Of a stretch of DNA of 64,000 nucleotides, positions 1 to 12,100 are shown one piece after another. Numbering within the stretch: the first letter of the stretch is position 1; each line of letters begins with the position of its first letter. The position numbers were made by a program, and so were the translations under genes. The notes under the pieces were generated by a model, which did not search any database, was not told the DNA's origin, and worked only from the letters and a program-made list of their open reading frames with translations. The stretch is from Colius striatus. Lineage: Eukaryota; Chordata; Aves; Coliiformes; Coliidae. The stretch lies in the NCBI RefSeq assembly GCF_028858725.1, contig NC_084774.1, positions 7,290,001 to 7,354,000 of the forward strand, written 5' to 3'.

Positions 1-3000
1 ACCTTCTGGAGCCTCTCTTGAGAGTAAAGATGATCTTTTCTTTCATTTTCCAAGCTTAAGAGCAATTAGGCAGTGAGTGTGCAGCTTCTCAGTAACAAGT
101 AGAAACTGCCTTTCACAAGCAGATTCTTGTGATGTCTGCAGGGATTCGTTAGATTGGCATTTGATATCATCCAAAAGCCTGTGTGGGGAAATCTGCTCTC
201 AGCCCTAAGGTTTGCCACCAGGAGAGGGATCCATTTGGCCTCATCTAAAAGACAAGTTCCCATCTGGAAAGCAAACGAGAGGTCTGGGTGTGTGTAGTGA
301 AACACCACTTGCCATTGAAGCAGGAGATCCAAGAGGAAAAGAAGCTGTTGGAGTTGATTTTTGTGGAAGTTGTAACTTTGTTTTTCTTTCTTGAAGAGTT
401 AAAGAAATTGTGGCTGATTAGTACAAGACCTTGCTGGCAGCAGCAGCAAATAACAGGAGATGCAGCCAACAAGGCAGCCTGTTGTAAGCAATCTGCGGTC
501 ACAGAGGATGCCTGTGCTCCCATTGCTCATAACATAGTGTTTCCCTTGAGGTTGGCATCAGGGGTTAAAGGTTTTCAAGAGAAGCCTTTGTTTAGACATC
601 TTTAAAGTTTCCAATAGGGGCCCCTTTGTTCTCTTTGCAGCAGTGTGCCTGCCTTGTGAGAAACTCAGCCCTCATAAAATGCCATTTACAAAGGCTGTGA
701 TGGATAGGGCTGGAGCATGGAGGGGGAGACAAGTAGTGTTTGTATCTGCTCACACAGGTGAGTTACAGACAAGCCCTACCCTGAGTGAATAAATGGCATC
801 TAGAAAAAAACCCACAGTAAAAAAAAAGAGGGATTCTTCTAAAGAAACATCTAAAAAGCAGCTGCTCACCCAGAGCCAGGCAGTCCCTGCCTGCCAAAGG
901 GCACATGTGTTGCCTCCAGCCATGCCGGGAGGCTGAGTGGCTCCTGCCACTTGTCATTACCCCTCAGTAATCAGATTTTCTCCACTTTCAGCCCAAAGAA
1001 TAGCAAATTGATGATTTGGGCTCCATTGGTTGGAAGGGAGCTGGTGGCCATTGGGCTGCATGGAGCAGCTGGCTGCAGGGACATGGCTTTGATGCTCCCT
1101 GTCCCCTGATGTGGGCTGGTGAGAACCACAGATGGACCTTCAGAGTAACATTTGTAGCACTTAGAAGGCTTTGGTTCTCTCTCCTATCCTGGCTGGTTTA
1201 AAACCAGCTCTGTTAAAGCAGGGGAGGGTATCAGCATGCTGGGAGGGTCCAGAGGCTGGTGCACAGCTATGGCAGTGTTTCCACACAGGGTGTCCCAGGG
1301 CTGCTGTGCCTGATGCTGTGTCTGAAGCCTCTCTGGTTCTCAGACAACTTGTCCTTCCTGATGATTTTTACTGGAGGCCAGATCTGTCTTCCTGAGCAAG
1401 TTCCCATTTTTGCTTGTTTCTTTCTGTCTGCACACTTCTGGTGTCTCACCTTACAAGCCCTTGGTTGCACACAAGAATCCATCACCAACCTGGTCCCTCA
1501 GGTGCCCTTAAGGGAAATCCCCAGGGATCAGCTGGGGTCCCCTTGCAGGGAGGTGGCAGTAACTTCGTTGTTCTCCAGACCTCAGCCTTCCCATCTCTGA
1601 GCTATGTTGTGCTACTTTGCTGATGGATTGCCAATGTGTAAGTTTGGGAGTCTTTGAATGAGTCTGCAGACTTCTAGGAGCCCATGGGCCATGGCAGATC
1701 TGTTGACAGCAGAGTGCTGTACACTATAGTGTGCAGGCTGTGTCTTGGCTGGAAAATTAGCAAGGTCCACAAGCTGAAAAAGAAGGAAAACCCTGCCTTT
1801 GGGTATTCACAGCTCCTACACTTGCAGCTGGGCTTGGATGGCTTCCCCAAAGTGTCATGTTAGTCATCCCCCTGGTTCTTTTTCTCTTGTCACAGCATCT
1901 TGCTTTGGCTTTAACAGGATGAGAGTGACACAAAACATGTCAGTCTATGTCCAAATGCCAGGCAGCAATCTGGCTACTGCTCCTCCATTTCATTCCCCCT
2001 GTCATCTGCTGAACTTCTCGTGTCAAGTTGTTGAGGCAGATGGTGGGCCAAAGGCAGCTGCCCCATGTCCAGGTTCCCTGAAGCATGTCTGGACAGTCCA
2101 TCTGTCTGAAGTTCCCCTGTTTCTCCCTGGCTGGGTTTATGCCCTCACCCTGGGATGCAGGTGGGAGAGTCAGCTCACATCCCAACTCTGCCACAGACTT
2201 CCCACAGCCTTGAGCAAATAGCTTTGATTCTCCTGGTCTCTGGTTCCTCCTGCCATGATGTAGGAGTCTCCTTGGGGAGCCTCATGAGGCCTGAAAGCCT
2301 CAGTGAAGCAACCTTGGGCTGTTCCCTGCTCTCTCCTGGAAGCAAAGACCTCATAGGCACCTTTGGCAGGGACTCAGTAAATGCAGCTGAACTGGATGAT
2401 TTCAACTGGTTGCTCATGAGTTAACTAGGAAGGGCTCATCCCACACAGGGGCAAGGCTGAGGTCAAGTGATCCTCAGCCATGGCCTCAAGTGCTGCTTTG
2501 AGGGCCCTGGGCAGGTCTGGCAGGAGGTTTCCATGCAGCAGCTGGGTGTGCTGATGAAGCCAGGGAGACACACAGGTGCTGAGGCACGAGGGTCTTGAGG
2601 GCTCCTGCTCTTTAGTGTGAGCAGAGGTGAGGCCTCAGGCCACTGTGCTGCTGGGGGTGCATCTCCTGAGGGGTGAGCCCAGTCCTGGTGCAGCAGTTCA
2701 GCTGCCACCTTGCAGAGGGACAGGGCAGCTCTCAGGTTAGGTGGGAGCAGTTTCCTGTGCTACGTTTGTTCTCCCTCTGAAAATCATCTAGACAAAGAGC
2801 TCCACCAGCTTACTTTTCAGGCTTGAGGTCTCTGTGTGTGTTTCTGCAGCTGCCAAACACTCCTGGCTTTCTGCTTTTTCAATTAAACCCATAGCTGGAT
2901 GGGTAGGATAAAGGAGAGAGGTGCAAGAATATTCTCCTGGTGTGTTTCTTTATGCCAACAGATTGAGTCACGTCTCCAGAGTGAGAAATATGATACAAAG

Positions 3001-5660
3001 ATTTAGGGAAGGAGGTCAGGCAATGAATCTATGATTGAGGGCTGAAATAGCAGGCATGCTCTGTGGTTGGCTGTGCCATGGAAGCTCGCTGCAGGTCAGC
3101 TGGGGATATTGGTCCCAGCATTCAGGAGACTGATGTCCTGCTACAGACTATCAGTCTCATCACTTAGAGATGCCATCTCTGCTGCATCAGGAGCTCAGCC
3201 TGGGCCATTTCTCTTTCCTTTGTGGTTGAACATGCATATTTCTGGGGAAAAAAATGCACTGTAACACCTTCCTCACAGAACAAGAACTCGGGAAAGGGAT
3301 TGCTGCCTCAGCTTCTGGATGACCCAGCCCTCCTTTCCTCCAGAGTCTGAAGTCTCCTGGCCCAGTTCAGCTGCCCTCCAGGGGCCTGTTTGCAGAGGAG
3401 CATTTGCTTTTTAAAGAGTCAGTAAGGTGAGTCCTTTCCCCTGTCAATCACTCTGTCAAAATCTCAAAGCATTCCCAGATCCCTCCAGTTGTGCCTGACA
3501 TTCCAGTTTGGAGCAGGGCTGAGTTTACTTGGGGACAAGTGCAACCTCAGGTCTTGAGTGGGATAGAGAGGAACAGAGAAATGCCCCCAGTAGTCCTGAA
3601 AGAAGAACCATCACTTGACATGGGTAGCTGAGCAAGGAGAATTGGCTGACCATCTGATGTTTTCCTTCTGGGTACATGTTTAACACATGCTTTGAAGGGC
3701 CATGTTTAATTTGTGAGTGAATGTGGCTTTGATTCTTGCCATTGCTGCAGCAGCCCAGGTGCAGGGGGTTCCAGAGCAGAGACTGGGGGAAAGGGGCTTC
3801 CCTTCTGCTGAGTTGCAGAGCACTGGGAGGTCATTTAAGAATAGATTGGTAGGAGAGAAGGACCCTGTGTGCTGTCATGGAGAATATCTGAAAGGGGATG
3901 CCCTGTCTGTTGCCGACTCAGCATTCCTCTCCCAAGGGGATTTCAAACATCTTGAAGTATAAACCTGTTGGGACTTGTAAGACATCAAGTCTGTGAGCTG
4001 TGAGACACAGACATCTGACAGCCTGCAAATGGACTGGGACATGAAACTCATTTTCCTTCTGCCTTCCCAGGGAATATTCTAACCCTAGTGAGTGCAGGAG
4101 TGGTCCCCATAAAACAGGGAATAGGCTTTTTGGGGTGCAAGGGGAGAGAAAGAGATGACCCCTCTGCATCCAGCCAGGTTTTCCTGTTAGGGCAGTCCTG
4201 CTGATTGGCTCCTGTTGAGTTTGGAGCCATCATGTGCTATTGGAGAAATACAGCCTTGTTTTTCAAACAACATGTCCTTCCAGGTGGCACTTGGCCCAGA
4301 AAAGCTGCCACAGCCTTGTAACCAGAGAGTACTGCAGTGTCCTGGAAAGAGTCTACTCTTGTTCTCCCATACATGTGTTTGGGAAGAACCAAGGACAAAT
4401 CAGTCCTTAGAAAGAGGGAAAAACCTATTTTGGGATGGGAATTCCTGGAATTTCTCTGGCCTTGGTGTGATTGTGTTCCCTGTCTCTTGCTCTGGAAACT
4501 GCATTGCTGTCCTCTCCCAGGTAATCTGCAGCTCCTCACCTAGCTGCTCTGGGGGATGAGGGTTATGATACTGGAGCTGTGATTTGAGTGCAAGGTCAGC
4601 ACTGCCTATAAAATGGCCCTGAGGCTGGATTCAGTGCTCATGAGCAGCAGAGGCACTGCTGAGAGCAGTGCACCTGCACACTGGGAGCACCTTGAGATTA
4701 GGGATTGTGTTGGGAGAAACCAGCCTTTGGGCAGCCCTCCAAGAGAGAGTGGATCCAACTCCAGGGCTGTTCTGGGCCTCATTCGTTCACGTGGCTTAAT
4801 GGTCAAGCAAATATCTAGACCACAAACAGTCCATTGGGGTTTCCACAGCAAACTCTGACATCAAGAGGTGCCTCCAGGTTGATGTAAGTTGTCTGCATCT
4901 CTCCAGGTGGCTCTGGGGAGTTCTTTGTCCTCTGTGCCTGGGCCAAGACAGGCTGTGGTCATCCTGTCTTAGTCCTACATGCACTTTTTGGACAGCCTTT
5001 CTGTCAGACATGGACCCAAAGAACAACTTACTGTGCTGCTTGAGACATGACAATTTTCCCCTGTCCTCCAGCCTGAGCCTTTCTGCTGCTGTTCTGGCAG
5101 GACTCTGATGTTTTAAGCACATGGAGTCTGTGGCTCCTGAGCCTTATTCTGAGGTGTTTTTTGTGACACTTTCATCAAATAACACTGATGTGGGAGTTGA
5201 GTCAGGGCCTGCCACAACTGCTTGGTTGGGTCTCCACAAAGAAAAGCTGTGCAGAGCAAACCAGGCTCCATGGAGAGGCAGCTGGGGTGGGTGAGTCTCA
5301 GGAACGTCCCATCTAGGGCTGTTCTACCATCAGCCAAGTTTTCCAGCACAGAAATATGTGCCATTAACTGGTAGCACATGTGGCATCAGTGCCAAGCTGT
5401 GCATGCCTCCTCCTGCCTGCCTGGGACTGCTGGGTGGCTTTGCTCACAGTGACAAGGTGCTTGGTCAGTGGTTCCTGGCGCTTCCCCTGTCGCTGCAGTA
5501 CATGGCCATCCCTTGTCCTGGCATCTCACAGGGTCTGGAGCCAGGGCAGAGCCACTGCTGCTGCTGCTCCCCAAATGTGCCAAAGGTCTGCCAAGCCCAG
5601 GCAGGTGGCTGGAGCTGTGTTATTTTTGGCATAAACAGCTCAGTTAAAGGCTGGTGTGCC
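1..5660. other. No supported gene
   Basis: No frame on either strand shows a recognisable domain, splice-flanked exon or long conserved run. In human, RBPJL lies next to MATN4 on this side. I looked for its DNA-binding-domain motifs on both strands and did not find them, so it is lost, diverged or further left. Confidence 0.5.
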
Positions 5661-5663
5661 CAG

Positions 5664-6165
5664 ATGCATGAGATCATACAGGATCCCAGAGTGGTGGTGG
5701 TTGGAAGGAACCTCCAGAACTCAGCCAGCCCAAGCCCCTGCTAAAGCAGGTTCCCCTGGCTCAGGGGCCACAGGAACGTGTCCAGGTGGGGTTGGAAACC
5801 TCCTGAGAAGGAGCCTCCACACCCTCCCTGGGCAGCCTGGGCCAGGGCTCCCTCATCTCAGCACCAAAGGAGTTTTTCCCTGTGTGCATGTGGCACTTCC
5901 TCCCGTTACCTCTTGTCCTGTCGCTGGGCACTACAGAAAAACACTGGTCTCATCCTCTCTACACCTCTGCTTTGGCTATTTATCAGCATTGATAAGGTCT
6001 TTCCCTCAGTCTTCTGCAGGCTAAACAGCCCAGGTCCCACAGCCTCTCCTCACCAGAGAGATGTTCCATCCCCTGAGCACCTTTGTAGCCCTGCACTGGC
6101 CTCTCTCCAGCAGTTCGCTATCAGTCTTGAACTGGGGAGCCCAGAACTGGACTTTGTATGTGATT
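5664..6165 (-). mobile_element. CR1 LINE, truncated 3' part
   Basis: Starts with the reverse complement of a CR1 3' tail (ATCATACAGGATCCCAGAGT...GGTTGGAAGGAACC) and continues through CTGCTAAAGCAGG, TCCCTGGGCAGCC and CAGTTCTGGGCTCCCCAG-like sequence. These blocks recur in mirror order in the + strand copy at 15780-16258. It is 5'-truncated, as most CR1 copies are. Confidence 0.85.
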
Positions 6166-6560
6166 CTGTGACTGTAGCTGAGACCTGGCTCATGACTCCA
6201 CAGCCAAGCTCCACAACTTGCTTTCCTCCTCATGACAGTGCAGTTGGGGCTTTTCTTGGGCTGTGAATGCACTGCCACCTCCTGAGCCTTTCATCCCTTC
6301 TTGCTCCATCTGCTTCATCCCCTCTACACTTTAGCCCACAGCCCTGTAACGAGCTGGCTGCACCCCTCACCCTGCTCCCTGCCATGTCCTGTCCTGTCCT
6401 GCCCAAGGCTGACCTGCTAACCAGAATATTGAGAGCATTTCTGTTAACCTGTAGCCAGGAGAGAGCTGCCAAGGAGGCCAGGCTGAAACCCGAGGCGCCT
6501 GTTTTTCCTGAGACTCAGCACTTGGCAGGGAGAGCAGATGGACAAGTGGCAGAGTGGGGA

Positions 6561-6700
6561 GGGATGCAGAGAGGGGAGGGGTGTGGGATGGGGAGCATGC
6601 AGAGAAGGGAGGGGTGTTGGATGGGGAACATGCAGAGAGGAGAGGGATGTGGGATGGGGAGCATGCAGAGAGGGGAGGGGTGTGGAACAGGGAGAGATGC
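6561..6700. repeat. 33-bp minisatellite, about four copies
   Basis: Four near-identical units with boundaries at about 6561, 6594, 6627 and 6660, each containing ATGCAGAGAGGGGAGGGG. Differences are single substitutions, suggesting recent duplication. Because 33 is a multiple of three, the array stays open in several frames, which explains the spurious open frames here. Confidence 0.85.
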
Positions 6701-9050
6701 AGGTGCTGTGGGGCAGAACTGCTGGTAAAAGTGTCTTACCTGTTTGCCTCTGGGGATTCATCTCCATGTCCTCCTTGTCTGAGAGGTCCCAAGGAGAGTC
6801 AAGAGGAGGCTGAGCTCATTGCTGACCCTTCTGTCCTTACCAATGGTTCTTCCCTCGGTCACCCTCTTTGTGCATCTCCAGCAGGGACAAGCAATGGCTG
6901 CTTTTCCCCTTGCAATGCCCAGGAAGGTCAGGAGGTGGTCCAAGTGCCCCTGTGGGCTTGGCTGCTGTGTGTTTGGCTGTGCCAGCCCAGCCAGCAGCAC
7001 TCACCCCACCTGGACCCTTTTCCTTTATAGCTCAGCGTTATCTCAAGGTCCCCGGCGTTGCGGCCGGCGCCGTGTTTGCTCTGTCTCACGGCAGCTGCCT
7101 GCCAGCCGGTCGCTTCCCACCCATCTCCCTCCCACTCCTGCGTGCTAGCAGGGATGTCGGGGGGTGTGGGAGCCCTCAGGGTGGGGGGAACCCCTCTGTG
7201 GGACTGAGTCAGCCCTGGGGCACTGAGGACAGTGAGCAGCAGGGAAGTTGCCCGGTGTGGGATGGTGGGAGAGATACTCAGGGGCATCTGTCCCATCACA
7301 TTTGCTCCCCTGTCCCCATCAGCCTTGCTGCCAGAGAAGGGCTGGGCACTATACTGAATCAGGGACTGGGGCACTATCCTGGGCTGGGTGTCTGCTGGCA
7401 GGACCAGTGCTGGAGGCATGGCTGAGCCACTGTGCTCTGCCCTGTCCAGGCAGCATCAGCCCTTCCTGTGGTGAGGGCCAAGACTTCATCCAAAGCTGGG
7501 ATGCTGTTAAAAATAGATCAGTCATGAACTGATTTTCTCCTCCTTGGTTCCTGGCCTGAGAGCTCATTCCTCTCTTAGGGCTGGCTTTGAAGCTCTTCAG
7601 ATGCTGCGAGACACGGGCTCCGTGCCAGCCTGTCACTGCAGGGAGGCTTGGAGAGCAGAGAGCTGCTGAATGTTAGAGGTGCCATAGCTGTCCCCAAAAT
7701 ATTCAGTGGTTAGTGAGGGCTTTCCCCCACAAAAAAAAAAAGCTGGATAAAGAATCTGCTAAATAAATGGGGAAACAAAGCTGAGCCACCCCCAGTGCCT
7801 GCTGCAGAGCTCACACCCTGGGCTGGCTGGGCTGCTCCCACTCCCCAGGAAGAGGCTGTGTCTCTCCCTTTGAGACTAGTGTTCTGGATCCCACTTTCCT
7901 CTTGTAGCCCTCTTCTGTCCTAATTCTTCAATGTAAGTTTTCAGGTGTGAACACTGAGTCTGGAGACAGTTTGAAGATGCAGCTGTGAAACCCATTATCA
8001 GTGTCCCTGCTATCAAATACACCAGGTTCAGGGCTGCACGTAACCACTGAGCAATTAAATGGCAGCTCTGGTGATGAATTACAACTGAGACCTCCTGGGG
8101 CTAGATAAATACTGGCTGATAACTCCTGATAAAATGAATCTCTGTGTGCTTTTTTGAAAAGCACCCTTCCAGTATCTGTGCTTGGCAGTGGTCTCCTGGG
8201 GGAAGCTGCATTAACTGTGGCATTTGCCCCACCAACACCTTGGTTTTCTGACCAGAACTGCAATAAAAAGAAACCAAACAAATCTGTGTCCCTGCAGGAG
8301 CCAGGGAAAGGCAAGGCCAGGCAACACAGGGCTGGGCAGGGAGTGAGGCAAGGGACAAGCTCAAGTTTTGAGTAACTGGTTTAAATCTCTTTTTTTCCCA
8401 ACTATCACACCTCAAATGTATGAAAACCTGTGGAGGTGCAGAGCATCCCTCAGAAAAGGCAGCAGGACAAGGAGAGCTGCAAAGTGCTGGTGATAGAGCA
8501 GGGGGGTCCCCCCTGATGCCCTGTGCAGAGGCTTCTGCTCTTTGCCCTCCAGAGGCTGTTTGGAAAAGGGCAGAGAAAACATTTATGGAACTTCTTAGAA
8601 AAATGGTCTTTTCCAGTGACTTTGAGAGACTTCTGAGCAGGTTTTGTCTGTGCTGGTGTTTTGTCTGGGGTGCTTCTCTTCCTATGTGGAGCCAGAGTCA
8701 GGAGGGACAGTGCTGCTGTCCCACTGGCCGCTGGCTGTGAGGAGCTGCAGCCAGGCCAGTGAGAAAGCATTTGGCTGAACATCCCCTCTGCCTGCTCTGC
8801 AAGTGAAAATAAGGCTTGTCCCACTGCCAGCTCCACCCAGAGGAGAAAATCAGACCCCTTGGCAGATCGTTTCTTCTGTAATGAAATTTAGCTGTGCTCA
8901 CACTGACAGCCCTCAAATGGGAAAAGTCCCACTTGGGTTCAGAGAAGTTTGGGGATGGATCTGTCAAAACTGCTGCTGCCCAGGGTTTTTGGCACTGCCT
9001 GGGGACACCAGGCCCTTCAGCACTGATTTTGTGTCATCTTCTCCCCACAG
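6701..9050. other. Intergenic sequence upstream of MATN4
   Basis: No gene is supported. A short CpG-richer patch lies at 7050-7130 and could belong to an untranslated MATN4 first exon or promoter, but no decisive motif was found. A run of about 12 A bases lies at 7730-7741. Confidence 0.4.
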
Positions 9051-9167
9051 CCAGTCCCCCCAGCACCAGAGCCCTGTGGTCTCACACAGCCATGACGAAG
9101 CTCCTGCTTGTTGCCCCTCTCCTCCTGCTTCTCCTGACCATGCTGGAAGCCAGACCAAAGCCTGCAG
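9051..9167 (+). CDS. MATN4: MATN4 exon with 5' UTR end, start codon and signal peptide
   Basis: A pyrimidine-rich acceptor (CTTCTCCCCACAG) ends at 9050, so the exon probably begins at 9051 with 41 nt of 5' UTR, implying an untranslated first exon upstream. The ATG at 9092 has a purine at -3. The first 22 or so residues are a short basic start followed by a leucine-rich core, a classic secretory signal. The exon ends at 9167 before GTGAGC, leaving one nucleotide of a split glycine codon (phase 1). The upstream exon and promoter could not be placed. Confidence 0.9.
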
Positions 9168-12100
9168 GTGAGCCCCAGCTGGTGAGGATTGCCTGGAGGA
9201 GAAAGAAGTGAGTGTGTCAGGGCAGTGAAGCCCTCAGAGGACAGCTTGTTCCTTGAGGTGTGGGGACCTGATGCCTCTTCTTTGGAGGCATCCTCAGGAG
9301 GATGGAGGATCCCCCCTAGATGTGGGACCTGAACTTCCCAGGGCTGCCCAGGGGAGTGGGAGCCCAAACCTGGCCCCAGCATGGTGGGTATGATGCCACT
9401 TGCTCCAGGCATGTCCTCAGCCTTGGCATAGCCCAGCTCAGGGCTTCTCACCCTCCTACCTGCGGGCTCCAGCCTTGGCAGAAGGCACAGGCGTGAGGAA
9501 GAACTCCCTGCCTGCATGGGTTACCTGATGGGGGAGGTCAAAGAAAACACAGGGGCACCAGCCACTCTCCTCCTGGGGCAGAGGGAGCTAAATCAATTCC
9601 AGCTTAAAAGCAGTGAAGGCACGGAATGGGAAAAAGAGCCAGATATCTCTCCAAGACCTTTGGAGCAGTTGAGATGACAGCCCAGGTCTGGGCATCATCC
9701 CAAGGGGACTCAACGTGTTTGCATACGAGGGCCAAATTCTCCCAGGCTTGAGTACACACGAGCCAAGCAAAATATGTTCCTTGGCATTTCACTTGCGAAA
9801 CACTCTCCCAGTTTGCACTGGAAGTAGCACCCATATGTCCAAGAGAGGCTCTTTGGCTCCATCCCCGCCATGTGTGTGCCCTGAGCTGTGCTTTTCACTG
9901 TCTCATTTTCTGCCCTTAAAAAAACCCACAACAAAGCCAGGCCTCTTCTTAGGCAGAAGCTGGCAAAGTGCAGTAAAGACTGGGGGAAGCTGGAGCTGTG
10001 GGGGGAACAGAAGCAGTATTTTCGTGCTTGGCACCGCAGCAGCAGGAGCCCGTGCGTGCAGAGCTCTGGAACAGGAGCTGCAGGTTGTTTGTGGAGGACA
10101 GCACGAGGCCCTGGGCTGTTTTACACTTTAATGCTCTGATTTGCTGCAGAGATGAAGGCACTGCTGTCTAAATCTGTGCCTGAACTTTGCCAGGGTGGAT
10201 GCTGATAGAAGTGTTTCTGCTGCCCCTGGGCCATTGGCTGTGGAGATATAGGAAGCAGGAGCTGGGTCTGACTGCAGGGACAGGCTAGAGGGATTTCTTC
10301 ACAGCCCCACGGCCAAGGCATGTCTCCCCAGCCTGTCATCCCTGCTCCTGCACCCTCCATGGGTTTCTTTGTCAGTGGGAAGGTGCTGGTCTCTGGGTGC
10401 TGCCCTCTCCACCCCCACTGAGCACCCCTCAAGCCGGCTGACAGCATGTCTCTGCTCCCAGCCTGGTTCCTGGCAGGCAGCCGTGGGGCTGAGCCATCTC
10501 TTTGCCCCGTTGCAGGCCTGAAGTGCAGGACAGGCCCCCTGGACATCGTGTTTGTGATCGACAGCTCCCGCAGCGTGCGGCCCTTCGAGTTTGAGACCAT
10601 GCGGCGCTTCATGATGGACATCATCGGCAGCCTGGACGTGGGCCCCAACGCCACGCGGGTGGGGGTGATCCAGTACTCCAGCCAGGTGCAGAACATCTTC
10701 TCCCTCAAGACCTTCTTCACGCGGGCAGAGATGGAAAAGGCCATCAATGGCATCATCCCGCTAGCCCAGGGCACCATGACCGGGCTGGCCATCCAGTACG
10801 CCATGAACGTGGCCTTCACCGTGCAGGAGGGCGCGCGGCCTCCTCACAAGAAGATCCCCCGCGTCGCCATCATCGTGACGGACGGGCGGCCGCAGGACCG
10901 CGTGGCCGAGGTGGCCAGCCAGGCCCGCAAGGCCGGCATCGAGATCTACGCCGTGGGCATCCAGCGGGCGGACATGAGCTCGCTGCGGGCCATGGCCTCG
11001 CCGCCGCTGGAGGAGCACGTCTTCCTGGTCGAGTCCTTCGAGCTCATCCAGCAGTTCGGGAAGCAGTTCCAGGACAAGCTCTGCGGTGGGTGAAAGCCGT
11101 GGCTGTGGGGTGGTAAAGGTGGCCTTGGTGCCTGCTCCTCACCCAGGCTAGAAGGTGACCTTGGGAGGGGTGTTTGGGGTGGCTGCCATTGCTAGGAGCA
11201 GCGTAGACAGGGAAGCAGCCTCCTCAGTGGGATGCTGGAGCAGGTGTCCTTTCCCCGTGCTCACCTTTCCCCTGGGTCACTCTTCCCTTTGTTCACCCTT
11301 CTCCTTGCTCACCTTTCCTCTTTCTCACCTTTCCCCTTGCTCACCTTTCCCCTTGCTCACCTTTCCCCTTGTCCACCCTTGTCCTTGCTCACCTTTCCCC
11401 TTTCTCACCTTTCCCCTTTCTCTCCCCTTGCCCTTGCTCACCCTTCCCATTGCTCACCTTTCCCCTTTTTCTCCTTTCCCCTTTCCTTGCTCATCCTTCC
11501 CCTTGCTCATTCTCTTTCTCACCTTTCCCCTTTCTCACCTTTCCCCTTTCTCACCTTTCCCCTTTCTCACCCTTCTCCTTGCTCACCTTTCCCCTTGCTG
11601 ACCATTCCTCTGCTGGGCTAGGCTAAGGAAAGCTTAGAAGCATTTCAAGTGCTTTTCTTCACCCATGCCCAGTAGCTCTTCTCCAAGCCAGGACATCATG
11701 GAAGCAGTGATGGGAATATTAAAAGAGCAGGCAATGTGGAGCTGGTTTCCCTGGTGTGATGGAGTGGGTGACACATCCCAGAGCCCCATATACATTTTGA
11801 TGTCCAGGGTCTGCCCCTCCACAGACATCTGCATGGCATCTGCTGCCTGCACATTTGTGTTTAATAGAAGCCAGGTTGGGTGGGAGCTGGGAGGCTGCTT
11901 CACACCAAGGCCACGCTGGTGAGGGTTGGGAGCTTGCAGGCTGGGACCTGTCTGTCCCTTTCCATGCTGATGGGCCTTACTGGGATCGAGGGGAACCTGC
12001 TTTAGCTCTGGAAGGTCCTTCTAACCCCCACCATTTTGGGATTCTACGATTCTGTATTGCCTCTCAGGCCCTGACATGCCTGATGCCTTTGCTTACAACA

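Noticed and set aside
11155-11626. Three overlapping + strand frames rich in phenylalanine, leucine and serine
   Set aside because: Translations of the 16-bp pyrimidine minisatellite in a MATN4 intron.
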